A stretch of DNA of 64,000 bases from Allobosea lathyri (GTDB taxonomy: Bacteria > Pseudomonadota > Alphaproteobacteria > Rhizobiales > Beijerinckiaceae). Below the pieces are notes generated by a model, which ran no database searches, was not told where the DNA came from, and saw nothing but the letters and a program-made list of their open reading frames with translations. Where the stretch lies: contig NZ_FNUY01000008.1 in the NCBI RefSeq assembly GCF_900108245.1, forward strand, positions 228,578 to 292,577, in the 5' to 3' direction. Positions 8,044 to 16,057 of the stretch are shown here, piece by piece. The position numbers and the translations under genes were made by a program. Every line of letters starts with the position of its first letter. Position 1 is the stretch's first letter.

Positions 8044-8856
8044 TCAGCTTTTCCGTTGCCAGGGCATCAGCAGCACCTCGAGCCCATCGACGAGGTAGCT
8101 GAACAGGATGCCGACGACGCTGAGCGCGACGAGACAGGCGAAGATCAGCGGCATGTCGAGGAAGCTCGTGCCGCGCAGCAGCAGGTAGCCGAGCCCGGCA
8201 TTGGCGCCGACGAACTCGCCGACGATCGCGCCCGTCGCGGCAAAGACGGCCGAGACCTTGAGGCCGGAAAAGATATAGGTCAGCGCCGCCGGCACGCGGA
8301 CATAGCGGAAGGTCTGCCAGGCCGACGCGCCCATCGAGCGGGTCAGATAGAGCACGCGCTCGTCCAGCGCCCTGAAACCCGTCATGCTCGCGACCAGCGT
8401 CGGGAAGAAGCAGAGCAGGAAGGTCAGCAACACCTTCGGAAACAGGCCGAATCCGAACCAGACCACGAAAAGCGGCGCGATCGCGATTTTCGGCACGAGT
8501 TGGAAGAACACGATGACCGGATAGATCGCCTTCTCCAGGATCTTCACGGAGACGATGATGTAGCCGAGCGGGATCGAGATCACCGCCGCCATCAGGAAGC
8601 CGAGGACGATCTCGTTGCCGGTCACCAGCGTGTGCTGGAAGATCAGCGCCCGGTCCGTCCAGAGCCTTTCGAAAAAGGCGCTTGGCACGGGCAGGATGTA
8701 TTCGGGGATGCCCGCCAGAGGCACGAGCCATTCCCAGGCCAGCAGCAGGACGGCGAAGCTCGCCAGCGGCCAGGCGATTGCCGAAAACCATTCGCGCGCC
8801 TTGTTGGGCTGGGCTGCGCTGACGGGATGGGGAGCGATGGCGGTCTCGCCGGTCAT
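8044..8856 (-). CDS. ABC importer permease (SsuC/TauC-like)
   Basis: A 270-residue inner-membrane permease with about six hydrophobic segments. The first is at about 26-48 (AIAWPLASFAVLLLAWEWLVPL). The coupling-helix region is FRALDERVLYLTRSMGASAWQTFRYVRVPAAL (the EAA loop, at about residues 163-194). Its ATG at 8856 overlaps the stop of the IclR gene (ATGA), so regulator and transporter are co-translated. It partners with the SBP at 6967-7959 and the ATPase at 6020-6796. Confidence 0.9.
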   Translation of the reverse strand: MTGETAIAPHPVSAAQPNKAREWFSAIAWPLASFAVLLLAWEWLVPLAGIPEYILPVPSAFFERLWTDRALIFQHTLVTGNEIVLGFLMAAVISIPLGYIIVSVKILEKAIYPVIVFFQLVPKIAIAPLFVVWFGFGLFPKVLLTFLLCFFPTLVASMTGFRALDERVLYLTRSMGASAWQTFRYVRVPAALTYIFSGLKVSAVFAATGAIVGEFVGANAGLGYLLLRGTSFLDMPLIFACLVALSVVGILFSYLVDGLEVLLMPWQRKS

Positions 8857-9704
8857 GCCGGAGTTCCTGCTTGAAATGTCGAATGCGGTTGGTCGTTGAG
8901 GGCCGGCGCCTGCAGCTTCTGGATCTGCCGGCGGCGCAGCGGCCAGATTTCGGCCATCTCGCGCGCGGCCTTGCGCAAGGCGTCTGCGATCACCGGGCGC
9001 CTGTCCTCATGCATGCGGGGCAGGGGGCCGGCGACACTCAGCGTGCCGGCGACCGGCGCGTCCGGTTCGGTGCTGGATCGGAACGTCGTCGCCATGGCGA
9101 CCGTGCCGATCTCGCCCTCCTCGACGGCGAGCGCGATGCCGCGCTGGCGTGTCTCGGCGAGATGGGCGCGCAGCGTATCGACATCGCCCAGCGCGTTGGG
9201 GCCGGTGCGCCCCTCGGCGCCGAAGCCGCGTGCGCAGACGATGCGCAGCGCCTCGGCTTCCGGAAGCGAAGCGAGCCAGGCCTTTCCGGTCGCGGTCGCA
9301 TGCAGGACGATGGCTGTTCCCATCGGCGGCTCGTAGCGAAGTCCCGCTGTTGCGCCCTGGGCCCGGGCGATCCAGACGAGGGTTTCGCCTTCGATAATGG
9401 CCAGGCGGCAATATTCGCGGGTGTCGCGGGCAAGCCGGTCGAGCACGATCTGCCCGGCATCGGGCAGGCCGCGCTGGTCGAGATCGCGAAAGGCGAGCTG
9501 CGAAAGCTTGAGCGTCAGAGCATAGGCGCCTGAACTGCTGTCCTGGGCGACGAAGCCGCGCTCGGTCAATGTCGCCAGCAGGCGGTGCGTGGCGCTGAAG
9601 GGGAGATCGAGACGTTCGGCGAGCAGGCTGAGATCGACGCCATCGGGCTCCCCCGACAACGCCTCCAGCACCTTCAATGCCCGCTCCACCGCTGCGATCG
9701 TCAC
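8853..9704 (-). CDS. IclR-family transcriptional regulator
   Basis: This 283-residue regulator has an N-terminal winged helix (TIAAVERALKVLEAL...LAERLDLPFSATHRLLATLTERGFV) and a C-terminal IclR effector domain (EYCRLAIIEGETLVWIAR, PMGTAIVLHATATGKAWLA, AGTLSVAGPL). The frame remains open far upstream to 10484, but that stretch is antisense to the EthD-like gene. I place the start at the GTG at 9704, where GGAG lies just upstream and the helix-turn-helix begins at once. A perfect palindrome at 9731-9747, 27 bases upstream, is an IclR-type operator. The gene heads the ABC importer operon and is divergent from the EthD/SDR pair. It therefore probably regulates both and itself, responding to an unknown small molecule. 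Confidence 0.85.
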   Translation of the reverse strand: MTIAAVERALKVLEALSGEPDGVDLSLLAERLDLPFSATHRLLATLTERGFVAQDSSSGAYALTLKLSQLAFRDLDQRGLPDAGQIVLDRLARDTREYCRLAIIEGETLVWIARAQGATAGLRYEPPMGTAIVLHATATGKAWLASLPEAEALRIVCARGFGAEGRTGPNALGDVDTLRAHLAETRQRGIALAVEEGEIGTVAMATTFRSSTEPDAPVAGTLSVAGPLPRMHEDRRPVIADALRKAAREMAEIWPLRRRQIQKLQAPALNDQPHSTFQAGTPA

Positions 9705-9730
9705 CAGCTCCGCCCTGTCGTTTTTTATTT

Positions 9731-9747
9731 TTGGAAATGATTTCCAA
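9731..9747. promoter_or_regulatory. IclR-type operator palindrome
   Basis: The sequence TTGGAAATGATTTCCAA is a perfect inverted repeat of 8-base arms around one central base. Its core TGGAAATNATTTCCA is identical to the consensus reported for E. coli IclR. It sits between the IclR gene (start 9704) and the divergent EthD-like gene (start 9825), in an AT-rich stretch that also holds TTTTTTATTT. Confidence 0.8.
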
Positions 9748-9824
9748 TTCAGAATTTCATTTCGTATATGTGCCGGCAGAGGCGGAGTCAACGCGCCTCG
9801 GCAGGGAAGGTCGGGGGAGAGCGC

Positions 9825-10523
9825 ATGAGCTTGGCGGGCGAGGGAGCGGTCGCGATCTGGCATGACATCGCGCCGGAGGGCCGGGAGGATTTCTATGCCT
9901 GGCACGGGCATGAACACATGCCCGAACGTGTGGGGATTCCCGGTTTCCTGCGCGGCCGCCGCTATGTCGCGATCGAGGCCGATCTCGAATTCTTCAACCT
10001 CTACGAGGCCCTGAGCGTCGAAACGCTGAAGAGCCAGGACTATACCGCCCGCGTCAACGCGCCGACGCCCTGGACGCTCTCGGCCGTGAAGCATTTCCGG
10101 TCTGTCGCTCGCTCGATCTGCCGCGTCGCCCACAGCGCGGGACCGGCGCAAGGCGGCTTGATCGCGACGCTGCGCTACGATGTGTCCGATGAGGCCGGCG
10201 CGGCTCACAAGGACACTTTGCTGCGCCAGACCATTCCCGATCTGCTGGCCAGGCCCGGCGTAGCGGGTGTCCATCTGCTCACCGCCGATGCGCAGGCCAG
10301 TGGTGTCGCGACCGCCGAGCAGAAGGCGCGTGGCGTCGCCAATGCCGTTCCCCGCTGGGTGCTGCTGGTCGAGGGCTGGGGCGATGAGGAGGCCTTCGTG
10401 GCATTGGCCAAGGCTGAACTCTCGGCCGCAAAGCTCGATGTGATTGGTGGGGAGGGACCCTATTCGCTTGGCCTCTATCGTCATCAGGTCACCCGCACCA
10501 AGACGGCCTGGAGCGCCGGCTGA
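9825..10523 (+). CDS. EthD/dimeric alpha-beta-barrel-like hypothetical protein
   Basis: A 232-residue cytoplasmic protein starting at the ATG at 9825, with GGGGAGA 4 bases upstream. Residues about 7-60 carry the pattern AIWHDI...FYAWHGHEHMPERVGIPGFLRGRRYVA, typical of EthD-like ferredoxin-fold barrels that bind small hydrophobic molecules. The second half (GGLIATLRYDV...RPGVAGVHLLTAD...WVLLVEGWGDEEAF) looks like a second copy of the fold. Its TGA overlaps the ATG of the SDR gene (TGATG). The divergent promoter and operator imply IclR control. It may act as an isomerase or lactonase-type helper in the breakdown of the substrate imported by the adjacent ABC system; this role is inferred. Confidence 0.7.
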   Translation: MSLAGEGAVAIWHDIAPEGREDFYAWHGHEHMPERVGIPGFLRGRRYVAIEADLEFFNLYEALSVETLKSQDYTARVNAPTPWTLSAVKHFRSVARSICRVAHSAGPAQGGLIATLRYDVSDEAGAAHKDTLLRQTIPDLLARPGVAGVHLLTADAQASGVATAEQKARGVANAVPRWVLLVEGWGDEEAFVALAKAELSAAKLDVIGGEGPYSLGLYRHQVTRTKTAWSAG

Positions 10524-11305
10524 TGAGCGCGCGCTATGATCTGAAGGGCCGCACTGCGGTCGTGACGGGCGCGGCCGGCGGACTTGGGCGAGGAATCGCC
10601 CGGGCCTTCATCGAAGCTGGGGCCAGCGTCGAGCTGTGGGATGCCAATGAAGCCGCATTGGCCGAGGCGGCCGCGGAGCTTGGGCCATCCACCGCGACGC
10701 GACAGGTCGACATCACACAGGCAGCGGCTGTCGACGAGGCCGCGGATGCCACCTTCGCCGCCCATGGTCGCATCGACATCCTCGTCAACAATGCCGGGGT
10801 GCTCGGCGAGGTGAAGCCGGTCTGGGAGACCTCGCCGGAGAACTTCCAGCGCGTGCTCCAGGTCAACCTGTTCGGTGCCTATCTTGTCACGCGTGCCATT
10901 GTCGGGCGCATGCGGCAGCAGGATGCGCGTGCTTCGACTGTGACGCCGCATCCGTTGCGTGGCCATGTCGTCAACATCGCCTCGATCCAGGGCAAGGAGG
11001 GCATGGCGCTGGCTGCAGCCTATAGCGCCTCGAAAGCCGGATTGATCGCGCTGACCAAGAGCGTCGCCAAGGAAACCGCGCGCGACGGCATCATCGTCAC
11101 CGCGATCACGCCAGCAGCAGCAGAGACCGCGATGGCCAAGGAAATCTCGGCCGCGCGCCGCGCCGATATTCTCGGTCGCATCCCGATGGGCCGCTTCGTC
11201 GAGGTCGAGGAGGTCGCGAGGATGGTGCTCTGGCTCTCCTCCGACGAATGCTCGTTCTCGACGGGCGGCATTTTCGATCTGTCCGGTGGCAGGGCAACCT
11301 ACTGA
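10523..11305 (+). CDS. SDR-family NAD(P)-dependent oxidoreductase
   Basis: A 260-residue classical short-chain dehydrogenase. The cofactor loop TGAAGGLGRG is at 15-24, N-N-A-G at 87-90, and the catalytic residues S152, Y165 and K169 lie in NIASIQG and YSASKAG. FDLSGGRATY at the C-terminus is the usual dimer tail (FxLSGGRATY, common in 3-oxoacyl-ACP reductase-like and sugar-alcohol dehydrogenases). An acidic residue at the end of beta-2 (W-D-A-N, D39) suggests NAD preference. It is translationally coupled to the EthD-like gene and likely oxidises or reduces an intermediate of the same pathway. Confidence 0.9.
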   Translation: MSARYDLKGRTAVVTGAAGGLGRGIARAFIEAGASVELWDANEAALAEAAAELGPSTATRQVDITQAAAVDEAADATFAAHGRIDILVNNAGVLGEVKPVWETSPENFQRVLQVNLFGAYLVTRAIVGRMRQQDARASTVTPHPLRGHVVNIASIQGKEGMALAAAYSASKAGLIALTKSVAKETARDGIIVTAITPAAAETAMAKEISAARRADILGRIPMGRFVEVEEVARMVLWLSSDECSFSTGGIFDLSGGRATY

Positions 11306-11357
11306 CGCGATAGACCGATCGCGAAGGCGCTCATGCCGGCCATGCAGACCGTCAGCC

Positions 11358-11386
11358 TTGTCCTTACCCTCAGCCGACCTTACAAT
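11358..11386 (+). promoter_or_regulatory. Sigma-70-type promoter of the thi operon
   Basis: TTGTCC (11358-11363) and TACAAT (11381-11386) are separated by exactly 17 bases. Transcription would begin near 11393, at the 5' edge of the TPP riboswitch, which supports the assignment. Confidence 0.65.
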
Positions 11387-11392
11387 ATCTGC

Positions 11393-11481
11393 GTCCGTTG
11401 GGGTGCCGTCGAGGCTGAGAGGTGCGCAGGCGCCAACCCATCGAACCTGATCCGGGTAATGCCGGCGAAGGGAACGGTCTT
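11393..11481 (+). promoter_or_regulatory. TPP riboswitch (THI element)
   Basis: The leader contains the conserved blocks TTGGGGTGCC, GAGGCTGAGAGG, AACCCATCGAACCTGATC, GGGTAATGCCGGCG and AAGGGAA in order, which is the standard TPP aptamer. It lies 120 bases upstream of the thiO start and should shut down thiO-thiS-thiG-thiE expression when thiamine pyrophosphate is plentiful. In this GC-rich background control is more likely at translation initiation or by Rho than by an intrinsic terminator, since no U-tract follows. Confidence 0.95.
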
Positions 11482-11600
11482 CGGCTCGTAGATCACCCGC
11501 TACCCGCCATGATCGCTGTCTTTGCCGGAAGCATGGGAACGGCATGGCAGATTTGTCGACACGAGAAGGGCAGGTTCAACGCCATCCCGACAGGACAGGC

Positions 11601-12605
11601 GTGGGCGTCCATGTCGAGATCATCGGCGCAGGCGTCGTCGGCCTCGCCTGCGCGGCGGAACTGCTCGATCGCGGCGCCAGCGTCACGTTGCATGAACGCG
11701 GGGCGTTTGCCGGCGCGCAGGCCTGCTCCTGGTTCGCAGGCGGCATGCTCGCGCCCTGGTGCGAGGGCGAAAGCGCCGAGGAGCCGGTCATCCGGCTGGG
11801 CGGGGAGGCGGCCGACTGGTGGGAACGCCATGTCGATTGCGTCGTCCGCAATGGCACGCTCGTGCTGGCGCCGAGCCGGGACCGCAGCGAGTTGCGCCGT
11901 TTCGGCCAGCGAACATCGCATTTTTCCGAACTCGACGGCGACGCCATCGCCAGGCTCGAACCCGATCTCGCGGGGCGTTTCTCGAAGGGCCTGTTCTTCG
12001 AAGGCGAGGCCCATCTCGATCCGCGAAAGGCGCTGGCGGGCCTCACCGAGCGCGTGCTCGCGGCGGGAGCGACGATCCATTTCTCCAGCGAAGTCCGTGC
12101 CTCCGACCTGTCCGGCGCCGTGGTGCTCGATTGCAGGGGGCTTTCGGCGCGCGACGAGCTTGCCGATCTTCGCGGCGTCAAGGGCGAGATGCTGCTGCTG
12201 CGAAGCCGCGACCTTCACCTCGGCCGGCCCGTGCGTCTGCTGCACCCGCGTATCCCGCTCTATGTCGTGCCGCGCGCCGACGGCATCTTCATGGTTGGCG
12301 CTACGATGATCGAAAGCGCCGACCGCGGCCGAATCTCCGCCCGTTCCATGCTGGAACTGCTTGGCGGGGCCTATGCGCTGCATCCCTCCTTCGGCGAGGC
12401 CGAGGTGGTGGAGATCGGCGTCGACGCCCGCCCGACCTTCCCCGACAACCTGCCGCGCGTGATACGGCGCGGGCGGGTGATTCACATCAACGGGCTTTAT
12501 CGGCACGGCTTCCTGCTCAGCCCCGCCATGGCGCGGATGGCGGCGGATGCCGCTCTCGACCCGGCCCGCATTCTGGAGAATTTGCATTCTGGAGAATTTG
12601 CATGA
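11601..12605 (+). CDS. thiO: Glycine oxidase ThiO
   Basis: ThiO oxidises glycine to iminoglycine (dehydroglycine), the two-carbon/nitrogen donor for thiazole synthesis in aerobes. The FAD dinucleotide-binding motif VEIIGAGVVGLACAAEL begins at residue 5. SWFAGGMLAPWCEGE, MVGATMIESAD and HINGLYRHGFLLSPAMA are typical of the DAAO/ThiO fold. I choose the GTG at 11601 (AGGA 5 bases upstream, FAD motif directly after it); an ATG at 11544 in the same frame is the alternative. Length is 334 aa. The last codons come from a 16-bp tandem duplication that alters the C-terminus (see 12568-12603) and puts the stop past the thiS start. Confidence 0.9.
   Translation: MGVHVEIIGAGVVGLACAAELLDRGASVTLHERGAFAGAQACSWFAGGMLAPWCEGESAEEPVIRLGGEAADWWERHVDCVVRNGTLVLAPSRDRSELRRFGQRTSHFSELDGDAIARLEPDLAGRFSKGLFFEGEAHLDPRKALAGLTERVLAAGATIHFSSEVRASDLSGAVVLDCRGLSARDELADLRGVKGEMLLLRSRDLHLGRPVRLLHPRIPLYVVPRADGIFMVGATMIESADRGRISARSMLELLGGAYALHPSFGEAEVVEIGVDARPTFPDNLPRVIRRGRVIHINGLYRHGFLLSPAMARMAADAALDPARILENLHSGEFA
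12568..12603 (+). repeat. 16-bp tandem duplication carrying the thiS ribosome-binding site
   Basis: The unit GCATTCTGGAGAATTT occurs twice back to back (12568-12583 and 12584-12599), followed by GCAT of the start. Each copy holds a GGAG. Because 16 is not a multiple of 3, the second copy shifts the end of thiO. Without it the frame would read [10 protein letters not shown] and stop; with it, the frame ends HSGEFA. The duplication leaves thiS intact with its normal ribosome-binding distance. Confidence 0.9.
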
Positions 12606-12799
12606 CTCTGCTGCTTAACGGGCAACCGCAGGAGGTTGAGGCCCGGACCCTCGCCGAGGCGCTGGCCGAGCTCGGCTATGCCGACAAGGTCGTGGCGACG
12701 GCGGTCAATGGCGAGTTCGTCAGCGCGCGGCTGCGCGAGGGCGTGACATTGAGCGACGGCGACCGCCTCGAGGTCGTCGCTCCCATGCAGGGCGGCTGA
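12602..12799 (+). CDS. thiS: Sulfur carrier protein ThiS
   Basis: A 65-residue ubiquitin-like protein ending in the obligatory Gly-Gly (MQGG), which is adenylated and thiocarboxylated before donating sulfur to ThiG. The start has GGAG 8 bases upstream. Its start overlaps the end of thiO, and thiG begins 2 bases after its stop. Confidence 0.95.
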   Translation: MTLLLNGQPQEVEARTLAEALAELGYADKVVATAVNGEFVSARLREGVTLSDGDRLEVVAPMQGG

Positions 12800-12800
12800 G

Positions 12801-13574
12801 ATGGCGTCCTTCTACGGTTACGAGCCCAAGAGCCGCCTGTTCCTCGGCACGGCGCAATACCCGTCCCCCGCTATCCTGGCCGAGGCCGTCCGGCTTTCGG
12901 GGGTCGATATCGTGACGGTCTCGCTGCGGCGAGAGTCGGGCGAAGGCGGGGCCGGGCAGGCCTTCTGGTCGCTGATCAAGGAGCTCGGCGTCAGGGTTCT
13001 GCCCAATACGGCCGGCTGCCACAGCGTCAAGGAGGCGGTGACCACGGCGCATATGGCCCGCGAGGTCTTCGGCACCGACTGGATCAAGCTGGAGGTGATC
13101 GGCGAGGACGATACGCTCCAGCCCGATGTCGTCGGGCTGATCGAGGCGGCGAAGATCCTGAGCGATGATGGCTTCTCGGTGTTTCCCTACACCACCGAGG
13201 ACATCGTTGTCGGCGGCCGGCTGCTCGATGCCGGCTGCGAGGTGCTGATGCCCTGGGGCGCGCCGATCGGCTCGGGCCGTGGGCTGAACAATCTCTATGG
13301 GCTACGGACGATGCGGCAGCATTTTCCCGGAACGCCCTTGGTTGTCGATGCCGGCATCGGCCTGCCCTCGCATGCGGCGCAGGCGATGGAAATCGGCTAT
13401 GATGCGATCCTGCTCAACACGGCTGTCGCCAAGGCCGGCGATCCCGCTTTGATGGCGCAAGCCTTCGCAATGGCGATCACGGCCGGGCGCCAGGCCTTCG
13501 AAGCACAGCCGATCGAGGCGCGCGATATGGCGGCTCCATCAACTCCCGTCATGGGCAAGGCGTTTTTGTCATGA
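12801..13574 (+). CDS. thiG: Thiazole synthase ThiG
   Basis: The 257-residue protein condenses DXP, dehydroglycine and ThiS-thiocarboxylate into the thiazole phosphate. The Schiff-base lysine is K96 in [37 protein letters not shown] and [18 protein letters not shown] are family-specific, and [10 protein letters not shown] is near the C-terminus. The ATG follows the thiS stop by one base, and its end overlaps thiE by 4 bases (ATGA). Confidence 0.97.
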   Translation: MASFYGYEPKSRLFLGTAQYPSPAILAEAVRLSGVDIVTVSLRRESGEGGAGQAFWSLIKELGVRVLPNTAGCHSVKEAVTTAHMAREVFGTDWIKLEVIGEDDTLQPDVVGLIEAAKILSDDGFSVFPYTTEDIVVGGRLLDAGCEVLMPWGAPIGSGRGLNNLYGLRTMRQHFPGTPLVVDAGIGLPSHAAQAMEIGYDAILLNTAVAKAGDPALMAQAFAMAITAGRQAFEAQPIEARDMAAPSTPVMGKAFLS

Positions 13575-14179
13575 AGCTCGACCCCTTCTACCCCATCTTC
13601 GACAGTGCCGATTGGCTCGAACGGATGCTGCCGCTCGGCGTCAAGCTGGTGCAACTGCGTATCAAGGATAAAGGCGAGGCCGAAATCGGCCGCGAGATCG
13701 CCCGGGCCAAGTTGCTGTGCGACAAGGCCGGCTGCGACCTGGTGATCAACGACTACTGGCATCTCGCCATCGAGGAGGGCTGCGATTTCCTCCATCTCGG
13801 TCAGGAGGATCTCGATACCGCCGATATGGCCGCAATCCGGTCGGCGGGCCTGCGGCTCGGCGTCAGCAGCCATGACGAGGCCGAGCTTGAGCGGGCCCTG
13901 GCGCTGGCTCCTGATTATATCGCGCTCGGCCCGGTCTATCCGACCATCCTGAAGGCGATGCGCTGGGACCCGCAGGGGCTGCACCGCCTCGGCGAATGGA
14001 AGCGCCGCCTCGGCGATATCCCGCTGGTCGGCATCGGCGGCATCAGCCTCGAACGGGCGGAGGGCGTGTTCGAGGCCGGCGCGGATATCGTCGCAGCTGT
14101 GACCGACATCACCCTGAATGCCGACCCGGAGGCGAGATTGCGCGCCTGGGTCGCCGCGACGCGCAGCCATCTGGGCTGA
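13571..14179 (+). CDS. thiE: Thiamine-phosphate synthase ThiE
   Basis: A 202-residue TIM-barrel enzyme that joins HMP-PP and the thiazole phosphate to give thiamine phosphate. [45 protein letters not shown] and GIGGISLE match the family in order. YWHLA replaces the more common YVDLA/YVELA. It is the last gene of the operon and is followed by a palindromic repeat facing a convergent gene. thiC and thiD are not in the window. Confidence 0.95.
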   Translation: MKLDPFYPIFDSADWLERMLPLGVKLVQLRIKDKGEAEIGREIARAKLLCDKAGCDLVINDYWHLAIEEGCDFLHLGQEDLDTADMAAIRSAGLRLGVSSHDEAELERALALAPDYIALGPVYPTILKAMRWDPQGLHRLGEWKRRLGDIPLVGIGGISLERAEGVFEAGADIVAAVTDITLNADPEARLRAWVAATRSHLG

Positions 14180-14234
14180 GGCGCGACACGGTTTCGGGCT
14201 GGAGGCGGTCTGGCGCGATGATGATCCAAAAAGC

Positions 14235-14345
14235 GCGCCGTCATCCTGGGCGACCGCAGGTCGACCCGGGATCCATCGTAGAGCTCTGCTCCCTACGATG
14301 GATCCGGATCTGCGCGGCTTCGCCGCTTGTCCAGGATGACGGCGT
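14235..14345. repeat. Palindromic intergenic repeat, copy 2
   Basis: The ends GCGCCGTCATCCTGGG and CCAGGATGACGGCG are inverted copies, and an inner pair ATCCATCGTAG / CTACGATGGAT flanks the loop. It lies between the convergent thiE and cupin genes, a position where it could terminate both transcripts. Confidence 0.85.
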
Positions 14346-14372
14346 GGTTCGACGCAAAATCAATAATAAGCT

Positions 14373-14855
14373 CTAGGATCGCAGGAAAGCTGCGATCTCC
14401 GGAACCGTCTTCAGCACGGCAAGCTCGTCCGGCGTCGGCAAGGCGGGTTTGTCGCGGATCGCATCGACGAGGCAGAGAAAGCCGAGCGCTTCGCCGGGCG
14501 CGGTGCGGAACTGGTGCCACGTCCAGGCCGGGATCGTGATCAGGTCGAACGGCCCGATCTCCTGCACCTGCGTCCCGACCAGACAGCGTCCGGAGCCGCG
14601 AATGATCATGACGCCGTGCAGATGCGCGTGCCGCTCCAGCGTCGAAAAGCCGCCGGGCTCGATCTCGAAATAGCGCAACTCGCCAGCCATCCCGGCCTGT
14701 GAGAACAGGATCTGACGCGAAATGCCCTTGAACAGCGCCGCGTCCGATTCCTTGTAGGGCAGTCGCTCGACGCCCCCCCAGGCGAATTCGCCTACACGGC
14801 GACGCAGCGCGGCCTCCGGCTCCTTGCCACCTTCGTGTCCGAGTTTCTCAACCAT
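14373..14855 (-). CDS. Cupin-domain protein, candidate MTXu-5-P methylsulfurylase
   Basis: A 160-residue single-domain cupin. The metal-binding pattern is E74-R-H76-A-H78 in STLERHAHLHGVMIIRGSG and H114 in IPAWTWHQF; LRYFEIEPGG precedes it. The ATG at 14855 overlaps the stop of the RuBisCO-like gene (8 bases), so the two are co-translated. In Rhodospirillum rubrum, a RuBisCO-like protein makes 1-methylthioxylulose 5-phosphate and a cupin enzyme then splits off methanethiol, giving DXP. The pairing here suggests the same reaction. The alternative is a non-enzymatic sensor or an unrelated sugar-phosphate isomerase; substrate is inferred from context only. Confidence 0.72.
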   Translation of the reverse strand: MVEKLGHEGGKEPEAALRRRVGEFAWGGVERLPYKESDAALFKGISRQILFSQAGMAGELRYFEIEPGGFSTLERHAHLHGVMIIRGSGRCLVGTQVQEIGPFDLITIPAWTWHQFRTAPGEALGFLCLVDAIRDKPALPTPDELAVLKTVPEIAAFLRS

Positions 14856-15960
14856 CGGCCTTCGTTCCGGAATAGCGGGCGACCGTCTCCACGAATGCGG
14901 CCGTGGCCGCGCTGAGCCGGGCGCCCTCGGCAAGCAGGTTGCCGCCGATCAGCAGCATGACATCATCGCCATAGAAATCGAGCATCTCCGGCACGCGCTC
15001 GACGCTCATGCCGCCGGCGGGAATCGGCACTGCCGGTGCATGGCCAGCCCAGGGCGCACGCGCTGCATCGGCTATTCCCAGGCAGGTCTGCTCGGAATAG
15101 CCGAAGCGGCCGCCGTGATTGGGGAAGATCAGCCCGTCCATGCCGATCAGCCGCAAGAGCTTCGCCAGGCAATAGGGCGCGATGCGCGCGGCGCCGGCAA
15201 GGCTCGGATGCGCCAGGAAGGCGATGTCGGGATAGTCGCGCGCCAGAAGCTGAACGTTGGAGACGCCCAGGATCATCGGCGCGACGACCGCTGTATCGAG
15301 CCCTTCCTCGCGCATCAAGTTGAGCTGGGTGCGAGCCGCGTCGAGGGAGCCCGACAGGCTCGGCGCATAACGCGTCGCGTGGCCCGATATGCCGGCGGCG
15401 CTCCGGACCGCCGCCGCGCAGGCTGCGATGCGTGCGGCGAACGGGCTATAGGCCTGCTCCGCCAGACCGTGATCGTCCTTGATATAGTCGATGCCGCCCT
15501 GCGCGAATGCGCCCGCCAGCTCTGCCAGGCCAGCGGGAGGCAGGCCTTGCGGCTTCAGCGCCGAACAGGTCAAAGCACGCCTGCCGGCATCGACACGCCG
15601 GCGCAGGTCGGCGAGGCCGATACGGGGGCCATGGCCGAGCGCCGCCTCGGTTTCGGGCGGCAGGGTGAAATCCTCGAGCGTGACGTCGTCATGCAGCGAG
15701 CTGTTGCCGTAGAGCATGTTGAGCAGTTGCCCGGCATCCGCGCCGACGGTCGCGGCGGCGAGCCCGATCCTGACCCGGTAGAGATCGCCCGCGAGGGGCT
15801 CGACGGCGATCACCCGGCCAAGGACCTCGTCACGGATCCAGGCGTCGCGCACCGCAGCGACCGGCATTTCGATGCTCTGCTCGACGGCGAGGGCCTGCGC
15901 CCGGCCTTCGATGGCCGCCGCAGTGCTGCGAACGTGGTAGGTGGCGTCGATCCAGCTCAT
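14848..15960 (-). CDS. RuBisCO-like protein (form IV, DeepYkr-type)
   Basis: A 370-residue RuBisCO-like protein. Motifs in order: a lysine in LKPQGL (K136), the carbamylatable lysine with metal ligands in GGIDYIKDDHGLAEQ (K161, D163, H164), PMILGVS, FLAHPSLAG, IFPNHGGRFGYS and PIPAGGMSVERVPEMLDFYG, then LLIGGNL. True RuBisCO has K-D-D-E; the H variant and the KDDHGLA-Q block recall the RLP of R. rubrum that converts 5-methylthioribulose 1-phosphate to methylthioxylulose 5-phosphate. A 3-oxo-isoapionate 4-phosphate decarboxylase is the main alternative, but the coupled cupin favours the methylthio route. Phosphate-loop residues are partly conserved. It lies 97 bases after the flavin reductase gene on the same strand and could share its transcript. 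Confidence 0.85.
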   Translation of the reverse strand: MSWIDATYHVRSTAAAIEGRAQALAVEQSIEMPVAAVRDAWIRDEVLGRVIAVEPLAGDLYRVRIGLAAATVGADAGQLLNMLYGNSSLHDDVTLEDFTLPPETEAALGHGPRIGLADLRRRVDAGRRALTCSALKPQGLPPAGLAELAGAFAQGGIDYIKDDHGLAEQAYSPFAARIAACAAAVRSAAGISGHATRYAPSLSGSLDAARTQLNLMREEGLDTAVVAPMILGVSNVQLLARDYPDIAFLAHPSLAGAARIAPYCLAKLLRLIGMDGLIFPNHGGRFGYSEQTCLGIADAARAPWAGHAPAVPIPAGGMSVERVPEMLDFYGDDVMLLIGGNLLAEGARLSAATAAFVETVARYSGTKADG

Positions 15961-16057
15961 CGCTCAGTCTTGGGGCCTCTGTCGCGACCGCTCGGTGCTC
16001 GTTCGACGCTTACATGACACGGCGCCGGCTAGCGATCCTCATCACCAGCATTTCGGC

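Noticed and set aside
9705..10484. N-terminal extension of the IclR gene
   Set aside because: The frame remains open upstream, but that part is antisense to the EthD-like gene and lies across the operator; IclR proteins start with the helix-turn-helix.
14848..15960. Catalytic RuBisCO or 3-oxo-isoapionate decarboxylase
   Set aside because: The metal ligand block is K-D-D-H, not K-D-D-E, and there is no small subunit or sugar-kinase gene nearby; the cupin neighbour favours the methylthio pathway. Not fully excluded.
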